Origin: Serpens gallinarum | Lineage (GTDB): Bacteria > Pseudomonadota > Gammaproteobacteria > Pseudomonadales > Pseudomonadaceae | Direction: 5' to 3' | Assembly: GCF_014836765.1 (NCBI RefSeq) | Contig: NZ_JACSQG010000002.1 | Coordinates: 62,001-126,000 of the forward strand | Length of the DNA stretch: 64,000 nucleotides | Shown: positions 54,987 to 63,043 of the stretch, piece by piece | Layout of the letters: every line of letters begins with the position of its first letter | Numbering within the stretch: position 1 is the stretch's first letter | The notes under the pieces: model-generated | Seen by the model: only the letters and a program-made list of their open reading frames with translations | Database searches by the model: none | What the model was told of the DNA's origin: nothing | Made by a program: the position numbers and the translations under genes

Positions 54987-56635
54987 GCTTTCTTCTCGTT
55001 GCGCCCAATCCAATGCTTGATCACCTCGGAGACCCGCTCAGGCTCGTTGAGGGACAGCATTTGCAAGTGTTCAATCTGATGCTCAAGTCCCGAACCCGGC
55101 GCCGGCAGGCGGATTTCCGAGAGCGGGTTGAGCTCGCTGAAGACCTTCGGCAGACCGCTGCTCTGCGTCTCGCGAGCCAGCAGTTGCAGGTCGTCGCCGG
55201 GCAGGTTGGCGCTTGGCGGCATGCCCAGCGGTGTGCTCGGTGCAGCCAGTGCCTGGGTTTCCAGGTCAGGATCCTGACGCGGGCTGAGTGCGCGGATGAC
55301 CGGGCGCACCACGAACAGCAACAGCAGCAGGCTGATGAAGGCGATCAGACCCAGGCGGCCCCACTCCAGCACCTTGTCGTCCTGCCACCAGGACACAGGT
55401 TCCTCCACCGCGGCCGGGCCGGCGAACGGCAGCACGCTGAGGGTCACCAGATCGCCGCGCTCGGCCTGGAAGCCGGCCGCACTGCGAATCATGGTTCCCA
55501 GTTCGGCACGCGCTTCCGGGGTCCAGCCTTCTTCCGGCGCACTGGATGCGTTGAGCACCACGGCCACGCTCTGCTGACGCAGGCGGAACGCCGGATACTT
55601 GATGTGCGTGACGGTCTGGTCGTAATCGAGCCGGCGGGTGCTTTCCTGGCGGGTCGAGGTGGCGGCCTGGTTTTCGTCATCACCCTCGGCCGGTTCCACC
55701 ACGGGGCGGTTGCTCAGCGAGCCGGGAACCCCGAGCGCCAGCTGGTCCAGGGTGCGTTCGTCGCGCAGCACTTCGCTGCGCAGATAGGGCGTTTCACCGA
55801 AAACCTGCTGGGTTTCTTCGCGCTGGCTGAAGTCTATGTCGGCGGCGACGCTGACCCGGTAGTTACCCAGACCTAGCACCGGCGCCAGCACCTGTTCGAT
55901 ATTGCGGGTCATTTTCTGCTGGTAGTCGTCCTGCGCCTGCCAGTTCTGCGTCGGCCCGCCCCAGGCGTTCAGCCCGCGGGAGAGCAGCACGCCGTACTGG
56001 TCGACCACATGTACGTCTTCGGGCTTGAGTTGCGGCAGGCTGCCGGCCACCAGGTTGACGATGGCATGCACCTGTTCCTGGCCCATCTTGTAGCCGGGAC
56101 TGAGTTGCAGCATCACCGAGGCCTTGGCGGGCGCGCGCTTGCCGACGACGAAGGAGTGATTCTCTTCCTGGGCCAGGTGCACGCGCACGCTGTCCACGCC
56201 CTTGAGGGTCATGATGGTTTGCGCCAGCTCGCCTTCCAGGCTGCGCTTCAAGCGCACGTTCTGCACGAACTGGCTGGTGCCCAGCGGCTCTTCCTTGTCG
56301 AACAGCTCGTAACCGGCCGGCAAGCTCACCTTGACGCCCTTGGACGCCAGCAGCATGCGGGCGCGGGCCAGGTCGGCGTCGCGTACCAGAATCTGGCCAC
56401 TGGTCGGGTGCACCCGATAGCGCAGTGCTTCGGCGTCCAGCACGGCCATCACCTCGGCGGCCTGGAAGCTTTCGCCGCTGCCGTACAGCGGGCGCAGGGA
56501 TTCCTGATCGCGCCACAGGTAGAACACCACCAGAATGGCGATCAGGGCGGCCACGGCGGCGAGGCTGGCAAGGAACCAGCGTGGGTCGAGCTTGATGCCA
56601 CGCTCGTTGAATTTGTTCAGTAGGGTCTGCAGCAC
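54983..56635 (-). CDS. fliF: Flagellar M-ring protein FliF
   Basis: The 550-residue inner-membrane MS-ring protein has two transmembrane helices (about 20-42 and 438-460) flanking the periplasmic ring-building domains. The motifs YELFDKEEPLGTSQFVQNVRLKRSLEGELAQTI and DVHVVDQYGVLLS are typical. The C-terminus binds FliG. The GTG at 56635 is the probable start. It lies between fliE and fliG. Confidence 0.95.
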   Translation of the reverse strand: MLQTLLNKFNERGIKLDPRWFLASLAAVAALIAILVVFYLWRDQESLRPLYGSGESFQAAEVMAVLDAEALRYRVHPTSGQILVRDADLARARMLLASKGVKVSLPAGYELFDKEEPLGTSQFVQNVRLKRSLEGELAQTIMTLKGVDSVRVHLAQEENHSFVVGKRAPAKASVMLQLSPGYKMGQEQVHAIVNLVAGSLPQLKPEDVHVVDQYGVLLSRGLNAWGGPTQNWQAQDDYQQKMTRNIEQVLAPVLGLGNYRVSVAADIDFSQREETQQVFGETPYLRSEVLRDERTLDQLALGVPGSLSNRPVVEPAEGDDENQAATSTRQESTRRLDYDQTVTHIKYPAFRLRQQSVAVVLNASSAPEEGWTPEARAELGTMIRSAAGFQAERGDLVTLSVLPFAGPAAVEEPVSWWQDDKVLEWGRLGLIAFISLLLLLFVVRPVIRALSPRQDPDLETQALAAPSTPLGMPPSANLPGDDLQLLARETQSSGLPKVFSELNPLSEIRLPAPGSGLEHQIEHLQMLSLNEPERVSEVIKHWIGRNEKKA

Positions 56636-56654
56636 AGGTCAGCTCTCGTACCGC

Positions 56655-56987
56655 TTAAAGCGGCGTTCTCATGATCTCGTCAAAGGCGGTGGTCAGCTTG
56701 TTGCGCACTTGCAACAACGCCGAGAAGGACACGCTGGCCTTCTGGCTGTCCACCATGGCACCGACCAGGTCTTCGCTTTCGCCCAGTTCCACGGCGCGCA
56801 CTGCGTCGCTGGCGCGATGCTGGTCGGCGTCCACCGCTTTGATCAGGTGTGCGAATGCCTGGCTGACACCGCCCACTTCAGACGAGTCGAAGGCCATGGC
56901 CGGACGCACTACGCCGCCTTGAGCGGCGGCGCTGAGCTGTTCCAGGCGGGCGAGCATGTCGCGCTGGATGTTGCTGATTGAATCCAT
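56655..56987 (-). CDS. fliE: Flagellar hook-basal body protein FliE
   Basis: The 110-residue protein links the MS ring to the rod. The C-terminal signature (VGAMVDSQKASVSFSALLQVRNKLTTAFDEIMRTPL) with KASVSF is diagnostic of FliE. The ATG at 56987 has GGAG upstream. It is the first structural gene behind the activator on the minus strand. Confidence 0.93.
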   Translation of the reverse strand: MDSISNIQRDMLARLEQLSAAAQGGVVRPAMAFDSSEVGGVSQAFAHLIKAVDADQHRASDAVRAVELGESEDLVGAMVDSQKASVSFSALLQVRNKLTTAFDEIMRTPL

Positions 56988-57004
56988 GGCCTGTTCTCCA
57001 GCCG

Positions 57005-58387
57005 TTAAAGGTCGATCGGTATGCCCTGTTCGCGCATCGCATTGAGGCGATAGCGCAGGGCGCGGGTGGTCATGCCGAGACTTTCCGCTGCCTTGGTCTT
57101 GTGCCCGCCGAAGCGGCGAATGGTTTCCAGTACATGTTGGTATTCGGCCAATTTCCCGCTGGCTTTAAGCGCGGCGCGTCCGCCGTCGACCATCAGAGGG
57201 GGGGCAAACGCCGTGGGCACGGTGTTTTCAGCCGGTTTGGCCAGGCCCAAATCGCTGGGTTGAATGAACAGCCCGTTGCGTAATACCAGGGCGCGCTGCA
57301 GGGTGTTTTCCAGCTCGCGGACGTTGCCAGGCCAGTCGTGCTGCAGCAGGGCCTGGCAGGCTGCGGCGGTGAGCAGTTGTTCGGCATCTTCATGGGGCGC
57401 ATAGCGCTTGATGAAGGTGCGCGCCAGCGGCAGCACGTCTTCGCGACGCTCACGCAGCGGCGGGATGTGCAGCGGCAGCACGTCGAGGCGGTACATCAGG
57501 TCGGCGCGAAAGCGGCCTTGTTCGACTTCGTGGGGCAAGTCGCGGTTGGTGGCCGCGATAACGCGCACATTCAGCGGAATATCTTTGCTGGCGCCGAGGC
57601 GTTCGACGCGCTGCTCTTGCAGCACGCGCAGCAGTTTGGCCTGCAGGCCCAGTGGCAGTTCGCCGATCTCGTCGAGCAGCAAGGTGCCGCCGTTGGCCTG
57701 TTCGAACTTGCCTGGCTGGGCGCTCACCGCGCCGGTAAAGGCGCCGCGCTCATGGCCGAACAGAATGGATTCGAGCATTGCCTCGGGGATCGCCGCGCAA
57801 TTGACCGCCACGAACGGCGCTTGCGCATCGCCGGCGAAGCGGTGGATGTAGCGCGCCATCAATTCCTTGCCGGTACCGGTTTCGCCGCTGATCAGGATGG
57901 GCATGTGCGTCAGCGCCACGCGCTGCGCCATGGCCAGCAGCCGGCGGCCGGCAGCCGATTGGGTGACGAAGCCTTCCTGGGCGAGGCGCGCCTGCTCGTG
58001 GCGGCGCAGCAGGGCAGTGATCTGTGCGCCACTGAACGGCGCCAGCAGATAGTCCACGCAGCCTAGCTCCAGCAGGCGGGCTGCAATGGCCTGATCGGCA
58101 TATTCAACGATCGGCACCACACTCAATTGCTGGCAGGCTACCAGGGGTAATAATTGGCGATACAAATTGTCCGCAGCAATGTTGCGGGCATAGACAAAGA
58201 GGATATCGAGTTGCGCGCGCTGTTTATCGCCAACATCGGCGAGTTCGGCATACTTGGTTAATTGACAGCCTTCGCGCTGCGCATGCTGTAACAGCAGTGC
58301 ATAACTGTGGTTATCTCGATCGCCGACAATGCCAATACGTGTGGCGGCGTCCAGAACTTCACATGACTGATCGTTTAAGTAATGCAT
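57005..58387 (-). CDS. lafK: Sigma54-dependent flagellar activator, LafK-like
   Basis: The 460-residue enhancer-binding protein has a degenerate receiver-like domain (1-130), an AAA+ domain (about 140-370) and a Fis-type helix-turn-helix (about 424-450). Walker A is GETGTGKE at 168-175, GAFTGA (sigma54 contact) at 215-220 and Walker B GGTLLLDE at 233-240. The N-domain lacks an Asp in the usual phosphorylation position, as in LafK/FleQ regulators. It heads the fliE operon and is divergent from fliM. Confidence 0.9.
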   Translation of the reverse strand: MHYLNDQSCEVLDAATRIGIVGDRDNHSYALLLQHAQREGCQLTKYAELADVGDKQRAQLDILFVYARNIAADNLYRQLLPLVACQQLSVVPIVEYADQAIAARLLELGCVDYLLAPFSGAQITALLRRHEQARLAQEGFVTQSAAGRRLLAMAQRVALTHMPILISGETGTGKELMARYIHRFAGDAQAPFVAVNCAAIPEAMLESILFGHERGAFTGAVSAQPGKFEQANGGTLLLDEIGELPLGLQAKLLRVLQEQRVERLGASKDIPLNVRVIAATNRDLPHEVEQGRFRADLMYRLDVLPLHIPPLRERREDVLPLARTFIKRYAPHEDAEQLLTAAACQALLQHDWPGNVRELENTLQRALVLRNGLFIQPSDLGLAKPAENTVPTAFAPPLMVDGGRAALKASGKLAEYQHVLETIRRFGGHKTKAAESLGMTTRALRYRLNAMREQGIPIDL

Positions 58388-58573
58388 ATAAACTCAAGGA
58401 CTTGTCGATGCAATAACGTGTGACGAACGGTCTATTACGCTGTATTATCCGACCCACGGCTGTTTGGCCACTGGTTGGTTTATTACAGCTGGCCGAATGG
58501 TTTCGACACAGACCCGCCTCTCCTCGCTTCAGGGCACGTAGCGTAGCCCTTGCAGCAACCCGCGCAAACTAGC

Positions 58574-58589
58574 AGCAATTTGCCAGCCC
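58574..58589 (-). promoter_or_regulatory. Candidate sigma54 promoter for lafK
   Basis: On the minus strand GGGCTGGCAAATTGCT has GG and GC separated by exactly 10 bases, a perfect TTGCT -12 element and a GGGCTGG -24 element with five of seven matches. It predicts a start near 58563 with a leader of about 175 bases. Lateral systems use RpoN for lafK-class genes in other bacteria. Confidence 0.4.
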
Positions 58590-58621
58590 TGAACAGGTTC
58601 AAGCAGATTAAATTGCATCAG

Positions 58622-58658
58622 AAAGATCAAAATCAACTCAAACGCGGTTTTGATCTTT
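58622..58658. other. 11-bp inverted repeat, operator- or terminator-like
   Basis: AAAGATCAAAA (58622-58632) and its exact complement TTTTGATCTTT (58648-58658) are separated by 15 bases. The right arm runs into more T on the plus strand. It might be a terminator of an unseen transcript or a protein-binding site in the divergent promoter region. Confidence 0.5.
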
Positions 58659-58854
58659 TTTGATTTAAGTTTCGGCGCCTCTCGCCGATAGTGTTATGAA
58701 TCACAAATGGACGCGCTCACAAGGCATTGTTCCAACGACGCGAGCCTACATAAAGGTTGTGTGCTCGATGCAGTCAGACTCGACCGCATATAAACCTTGC
58801 GAGTTTGACCGATCCGCCACAGGCCGCGAACCAACTTCAGGATAGATCCACAAC

Positions 58855-59694
58855 ATGACTGGCCACTCAAAAGTCCAACATGATGTGCCGGCAGACAGTT
58901 TGATCCGGTTGAAGCCGCATAAACTGGGTCGACACTATCACAAGGTGCCGATTTATATAAAGGAAAGCGCCAGTAAGCATCCGCGTATTATCAGCGATTA
59001 TTTTTTACGCAGTTTTCGCATCAATATCGAGCTGGGCCAGGTCGAGGTGCATGAAAGCCTGGCCGCAGAACCGGCGCTGACCTATGCAAGTGCGTTCGGA
59101 CGTATCGGTTTCTCCATCGACCGTGTGCTCCTCGCGGAAATACTCGAGTGCTATTACGGCGGCAGTTCACCCGCCACCGGAAACCTGCCACCGCCCAATA
59201 CCTCCGAGCAGCGCTTAAGTGAGCGGCTGGGCAAGGATGTGGCAGACATGTTCGCGCGCATGGTGCTGGGCGGCCAGTCGCTCGGCCAGCTGGAGCGCTA
59301 CGAAAACGCCTATGAACAGGTGCAGTGGGAATACATCGCCGAGTTCCGTTACCTGAGCCACCACAGCCAGCAAGAGTCATCGTTGTTCCTGTACCTGGAC
59401 CACGACATGGTCGATGAACTGACCAGCCGACTCAGCGAGCGCCCTGCGTCGGTCTGCAATTTCGATCCGCTGGAGCAGATCAAGCGCCTGCCGTTGCACC
59501 TGGATTGCGTGGTCGCTTCCTTGCAGATGAACCTGTCTGAAGTGCTGGCCCTGCGTCCTGGTGACATTATTGCGGCCCGCCTGCAAGACCCCGTCGAAGT
59601 GCGCGTCAATCAGCAACGTCTGTTCCGTGGCAGCATCTTCGAAGACAACGGCAGCCTGTTTCTAACCTCTTTGGAAAGTGTGAAAACCCCATGA
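58855..59694 (+). CDS. fliM: Flagellar motor switch protein FliM (lateral type)
   Basis: The 279-residue C-ring protein carries the CheC-like middle domain (about 35-200) and a SPOA C-terminal domain (about 205-275, QMNLSEVLALRPGDIIAARLQDPVEVRV). It is short by about 40 residues compared with polar FliM (about 320). The N-terminal CheY-binding peptide (LSQDEIDALL-like) is missing, the first 30 residues being MTGHSKVQHDVPADSLIRLK and following. It starts the plus-strand operon and overlaps fliN (ATGA). Confidence 0.9.
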   Translation: MTGHSKVQHDVPADSLIRLKPHKLGRHYHKVPIYIKESASKHPRIISDYFLRSFRINIELGQVEVHESLAAEPALTYASAFGRIGFSIDRVLLAEILECYYGGSSPATGNLPPPNTSEQRLSERLGKDVADMFARMVLGGQSLGQLERYENAYEQVQWEYIAEFRYLSHHSQQESSLFLYLDHDMVDELTSRLSERPASVCNFDPLEQIKRLPLHLDCVVASLQMNLSEVLALRPGDIIAARLQDPVEVRVNQQRLFRGSIFEDNGSLFLTSLESVKTP

Positions 59695-60071
59695 CCGGCC
59701 AACTGTCGAACAGCGAATTTGAATCCCTGATCAATGACGGCGAGCTGAGCCTCGCTGAACAGCCCGAAGCGGCGACCAACAGCGAACCGGTGGTCTCGAC
59801 GCCCAGCCTGCCGCAGCAGGACCTGAGCTTCTTCGGCAAGATTCCCGTGCATGTCACCCTGGAAGTGGCCTCGGTGGAAGTTCCGCTGCAGGATCTACTG
59901 GCGGTGGACGTGCAGAGCGTGATCGCCCTCGACAAGCTGGCCGGCGAGCCGCTGGACGTCAAGGTCAACGGTGCGCCCTTTGCCAAGGCCGAAGTGGTGG
60001 TGCTCAATGGCAATTACGGCCTGCGCATTCTTGAGCTCATCGGCAACGGTCTGGCCGGTCTGAAGTCATGA
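59691..60071 (+). CDS. fliN: Flagellar motor switch protein FliN
   Basis: The 126-residue C-ring protein has a SPOA domain (about 47-125, FFGKIPVHVTLEVASVEVPLQDLLAVDVQSVIAL). It begins four bases before the FliM stop. The N-terminal 40 residues are acidic and presumably flexible. It overlaps fliP by ATGA. Confidence 0.93.
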   Translation: MTGQLSNSEFESLINDGELSLAEQPEAATNSEPVVSTPSLPQQDLSFFGKIPVHVTLEVASVEVPLQDLLAVDVQSVIALDKLAGEPLDVKVNGAPFAKAEVVVLNGNYGLRILELIGNGLAGLKS

Positions 60072-60823
60072 TCCCGGCTCGTCTGCTGGCGGTCCTGGCC
60101 CTGGTCGGCACCGCCCTGCTGCCCATGGCGGCCCAGGCGGCCAACGGCGAGATTACCCTGTTCAACTTCAACGACACCGAAGACGGCCAGACCCTCAGCG
60201 TCAAGCTGCAGATCCTGGTGCTGATGACCTTGCTCGGCCTGCTGCCGGCGATGCTGATGCTGATGACCTGCTTCACGCGTTTCATCATCGTTCTGGCTAT
60301 CCTGCGTCAGGCCATGGGCCTGCAGCAGAGCCCGCCCAACAACGTGATGATCGGCATCGCCCTGGCGATCACGCTGCTGGTCATGCGGCCCGTGTGGCAA
60401 GACATCTACGCCAATGCCTACGAGCCGTTCCAGAACGACGCGATCAGCCTGGAGCAGGGCCTGGAGGTGGCCAAGCAAAGCATGTCCGGTTTCATGCTGG
60501 CGCAGACCAACCAGACCGCCTTGCAGACCATCCTCGACCTGGCCAAGGAAGAACAGCCTGCCGACTTGAAGGACCTGGACTTCAGCCTGCTGTTGCCCGC
60601 CTTCGTGCTCAGCGAACTGAAAACCGCCTTCCAGCTCGGCTTCATGATCTTTGTGCCGTTCCTGGTCATCGACCTGGTGGTGGCCAGCGTACTCATGGCC
60701 ATGGGCATGATGATGCTCTCGCCGATGATGATTTCCCTGCCATTCAAGCTGATGGTGTTTGTGCTGGTCGATGGCTGGACCCTGTTGGTCGGCACGCTGA
60801 CCAGTAGCATTCAGCCGTTCTAG
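60068..60823 (+). CDS. fliP: Flagellar export gate protein FliP
   Basis: The 251-residue core protein of the type III export gate has a cleavable signal peptide (residues 1-21) and four hydrophobic helices. Family motifs are MTCFTRFIIVLAILRQAMGLQQSPPN, LLPAFVLSELKTAFQLGFMIFVPFLVIDLV and MGMMMLSPMMISLPFKLMVFVLVDGW. It overlaps fliN and lies before fliQ. Confidence 0.97.
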   Translation: MIPARLLAVLALVGTALLPMAAQAANGEITLFNFNDTEDGQTLSVKLQILVLMTLLGLLPAMLMLMTCFTRFIIVLAILRQAMGLQQSPPNNVMIGIALAITLLVMRPVWQDIYANAYEPFQNDAISLEQGLEVAKQSMSGFMLAQTNQTALQTILDLAKEEQPADLKDLDFSLLLPAFVLSELKTAFQLGFMIFVPFLVIDLVVASVLMAMGMMMLSPMMISLPFKLMVFVLVDGWTLLVGTLTSSIQPF

Positions 60824-60833
60824 AGGTCTCGTC

Positions 60834-61106
60834 ATGCTGACCCCCGATATCGCCGTCAACATCATCACCCATGCCGTACAGATTACCGGGCTGATCGTCT
60901 GCGTACTGGTGGTGCCGAGCCTGTTGGGTGGTCTGCTGGTGGCTATTTTCCAGGCGGCCACGCAGATCAACGAACAGATGCTGAGCTTCCTGCCGCGCTT
61001 GCTGATTACGCTGACCATGCTCATCGTCGCTGGCCACTGGATTCTGCGCACCCTCAGTGAGCTGTTCATCGAGAGCTTTCGCCAGGCGGGCGGCCTGGTC
61101 GGTTGA
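60834..61106 (+). CDS. fliQ: Flagellar export gate protein FliQ
   Basis: The 90-residue two-helix membrane protein of the export gate starts MLTPDIAVNIITHAVQITG and contains the conserved GLLVAIFQAATQINEQMLSFLPRL. The gene is 11 bases after fliP and five bases before fliR. Confidence 0.96.
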   Translation: MLTPDIAVNIITHAVQITGLIVCVLVVPSLLGGLLVAIFQAATQINEQMLSFLPRLLITLTMLIVAGHWILRTLSELFIESFRQAGGLVG

Positions 61107-61110
61107 ACCG

Positions 61111-61911
61111 ATGAATTCGAGTCAGGCGCTGTTCCATGTCAGCCAATGGCTGCTGGCTCTGCAGGTGTTCTGGTGGCCGTTCTGCCGCATCGCGGCGGCC
61201 ATGAGCGTCGCGCCGATGTTTCGCCACAAGGCGGTGTCGCCGAAAATCCGCCTGCTGCTGGCCCTGGTGATCAGCGCGGCGGTGGCCGGCTCACTGCCCG
61301 CGCCGCCGCAGATCGACGTACTGTCGCTCGCCGGTGCCCTGGCCACGGTGGAGCAGATTCTGTTCGGCATGCTGCTGGGCCTGATGCTGCAGCTGGTGTT
61401 TGCGGTGTTCAGCATCGTCGGCGCGGTGATGTCGACGCAGATGGGCATGGCCATGGCGCAGATGAACGACCCGGTCAACGGCGTGTCGTCCTCACCGATT
61501 CTCTATCAGGTCTTTTACATTCTGCTGGGCTTGGTGTTCTTTGCCATTGATGGCCACCTTTTATTGCTAAGCATTGTTTATCAGAGCTTTCTGTACTGGC
61601 CGGTGGGCAGTGGGCTGCATTATTTCGGCTTGAATGCGCTGGTGCACGCCCTGGCCTGGGTATTTGCCGCCGCCCTGCTGATCTCGATTCCGGTGGTGTT
61701 CAGCATGTTTCTGGTGCAGTTCTGCTTCGGCTTGCTGAACCGAATTTCCCCGGCGATGAATCTGTTTTCCCTGGGTTTTCCGGTCACCATCCTGGTCGGC
61801 ATGCTGTGCCTGTCGCTGATCGTGCCTTACCTGCCGGAGAGCTACCTGAACCTCAGCCGCCAGGTGCTCGACAACCTGGCCATCCTGCTGCAGCGAGGCG
61901 GTGATGGCTGA
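61111..61911 (+). CDS. fliR: Flagellar export gate protein FliR
   Basis: The 266-residue membrane protein with about six helices forms the export gate with FliP and FliQ. Recognisable segments are MGMAMAQMNDPVNGVSSSPILYQVFYILLGLVFFAIDGH and the final helices. The ATG at 61111 (MNSSQALFHVSQW) follows fliQ; an earlier in-frame ATG lies inside fliQ. It overlaps flhB. Confidence 0.95.
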   Translation: MNSSQALFHVSQWLLALQVFWWPFCRIAAAMSVAPMFRHKAVSPKIRLLLALVISAAVAGSLPAPPQIDVLSLAGALATVEQILFGMLLGLMLQLVFAVFSIVGAVMSTQMGMAMAQMNDPVNGVSSSPILYQVFYILLGLVFFAIDGHLLLLSIVYQSFLYWPVGSGLHYFGLNALVHALAWVFAAALLISIPVVFSMFLVQFCFGLLNRISPAMNLFSLGFPVTILVGMLCLSLIVPYLPESYLNLSRQVLDNLAILLQRGGDG

Positions 61912-63043
61912 GCAGAATTCCTCTCAGGAAAAAACTGAAGAAGCTACCGCGCAGAAACTCAAAAAGAGCCGCGACGATGGACAGGTGACCCGTTCCCGCG
62001 ACTTGGCCACCATGGTGTCGCTGCTCGCCACCTTGCTGTTGCTGCGCTTTTTCTTCGAATTCATGTTCGACGGTCTGCAGCAGATCTTCGCCGCCTCCTA
62101 CATCAATTTCCATCACAGCGAAATCGGCCTGGACGACCTGACCACGCTGCTCACTCTGAACCTGCTGCTGTTCGTCAAAGTGCTACTGCCGCTGGCTCTG
62201 GCGCCCTTCATTGTGGTGATCTTCGGCATGATTCCCAGCGGCTGGATGTTTGCCTCGAAGAATTTTCACTTCAAACTCGACAAGATCAACCCGCTGACCG
62301 GCCTGAAACGCATCGTCTCGCTGCAGAACCTCACCGACTTTCTCAAGTCGCTGCTGAAGATCATCGTGCTGATCGCCATCGCCTGGCTGCAGATGGTCTA
62401 CACCCTGCCGCGGCTGATCGCCCTGCAAAAAACCGACCTGTACACCGCGATCGGCAGCGCGTTCTCGCTAACCTTCGATTTGCTGCTGACGCTGATGGCG
62501 GTGTTCGTCCTGTTCGCGATGATCGACGTGCCGCTGCAGCGCTTCCTGTTCATGAAAAAAATGCGCATGACCAAGCAGGAACGCAAGGAAGAGCACAAGA
62601 ACATGGAGGGCAAGCCTGAGGTCAAGGCCAAGATCAAGCAGTTGCAGCGCCAACTGGCGCAGCGGCAAATCAGTAAGGTGTTGAAAGACGCCGATGTGGT
62701 GATCACCAACCCGTTGCACTACGCAGTGGCCCTCAAGTACGACACCCGCAAAGCCCAGGCGCCCTTTGTGATTGCCAAAGGGCACGACGAAACCGCGCTG
62801 TTCATTCGCGAGCTGGCCGCCAAGCTGGCCATCGAAGTGGTGGAAATGCCACCGCTGGCCCGTGCGGTGTACTTCACCACCCAGGTCAATCAACAGATTC
62901 CCGCACCGCTGTATCAGGCGGTCGCCCACGTACTGACGTACGTGTTGCAACTCAAGGCCTATCGACAAGGCCGGCGTAAACAGCCGGTGTTGCCGCAAGA
63001 CCTGCCCATTCCCGAAGCCCTTGCCAACCGAGTGCCATCATGA
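61904..63043 (+). CDS. flhB: Flagellar export switch protein FlhB
   Basis: The 379-residue autocleaving substrate-specificity switch has four N-terminal transmembrane helices (about 30-210) and a cytoplasmic domain. The cleavage motif is NPLH (Asn269-Pro270-Leu271-His272), in place of the common NPTH, followed by YAVALKYD. Start is the ATG at 61904; a GTG three bases earlier is possible. It overlaps both fliR and flhA. Confidence 0.95.
   Translation: MAEQNSSQEKTEEATAQKLKKSRDDGQVTRSRDLATMVSLLATLLLLRFFFEFMFDGLQQIFAASYINFHHSEIGLDDLTTLLTLNLLLFVKVLLPLALAPFIVVIFGMIPSGWMFASKNFHFKLDKINPLTGLKRIVSLQNLTDFLKSLLKIIVLIAIAWLQMVYTLPRLIALQKTDLYTAIGSAFSLTFDLLLTLMAVFVLFAMIDVPLQRFLFMKKMRMTKQERKEEHKNMEGKPEVKAKIKQLQRQLAQRQISKVLKDADVVITNPLHYAVALKYDTRKAQAPFVIAKGHDETALFIRELAAKLAIEVVEMPPLARAVYFTTQVNQQIPAPLYQAVAHVLTYVLQLKAYRQGRRKQPVLPQDLPIPEALANRVPS

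Larger units (their letters stand above)
58388..58854. other. 467-base divergent regulatory region between lafK and fliM
   Basis: No gene is seen. It contains a candidate sigma54 site for the minus strand and an 11-bp inverted repeat, described separately. Base composition is lower in GC than the flanking genes. It must hold the promoters of both flagellar operons. I see no plausible sigma54 site for fliM with the correct 10-base spacing. Confidence 0.7.

Noticed and set aside
58535-58552. Possible sigma54 promoter for fliM (GGGCACGTAGCGTAGC)
   Set aside because: The spacing between GG and GC is 11 bases, not the required 10, so the match to RpoN promoters is not convincing.
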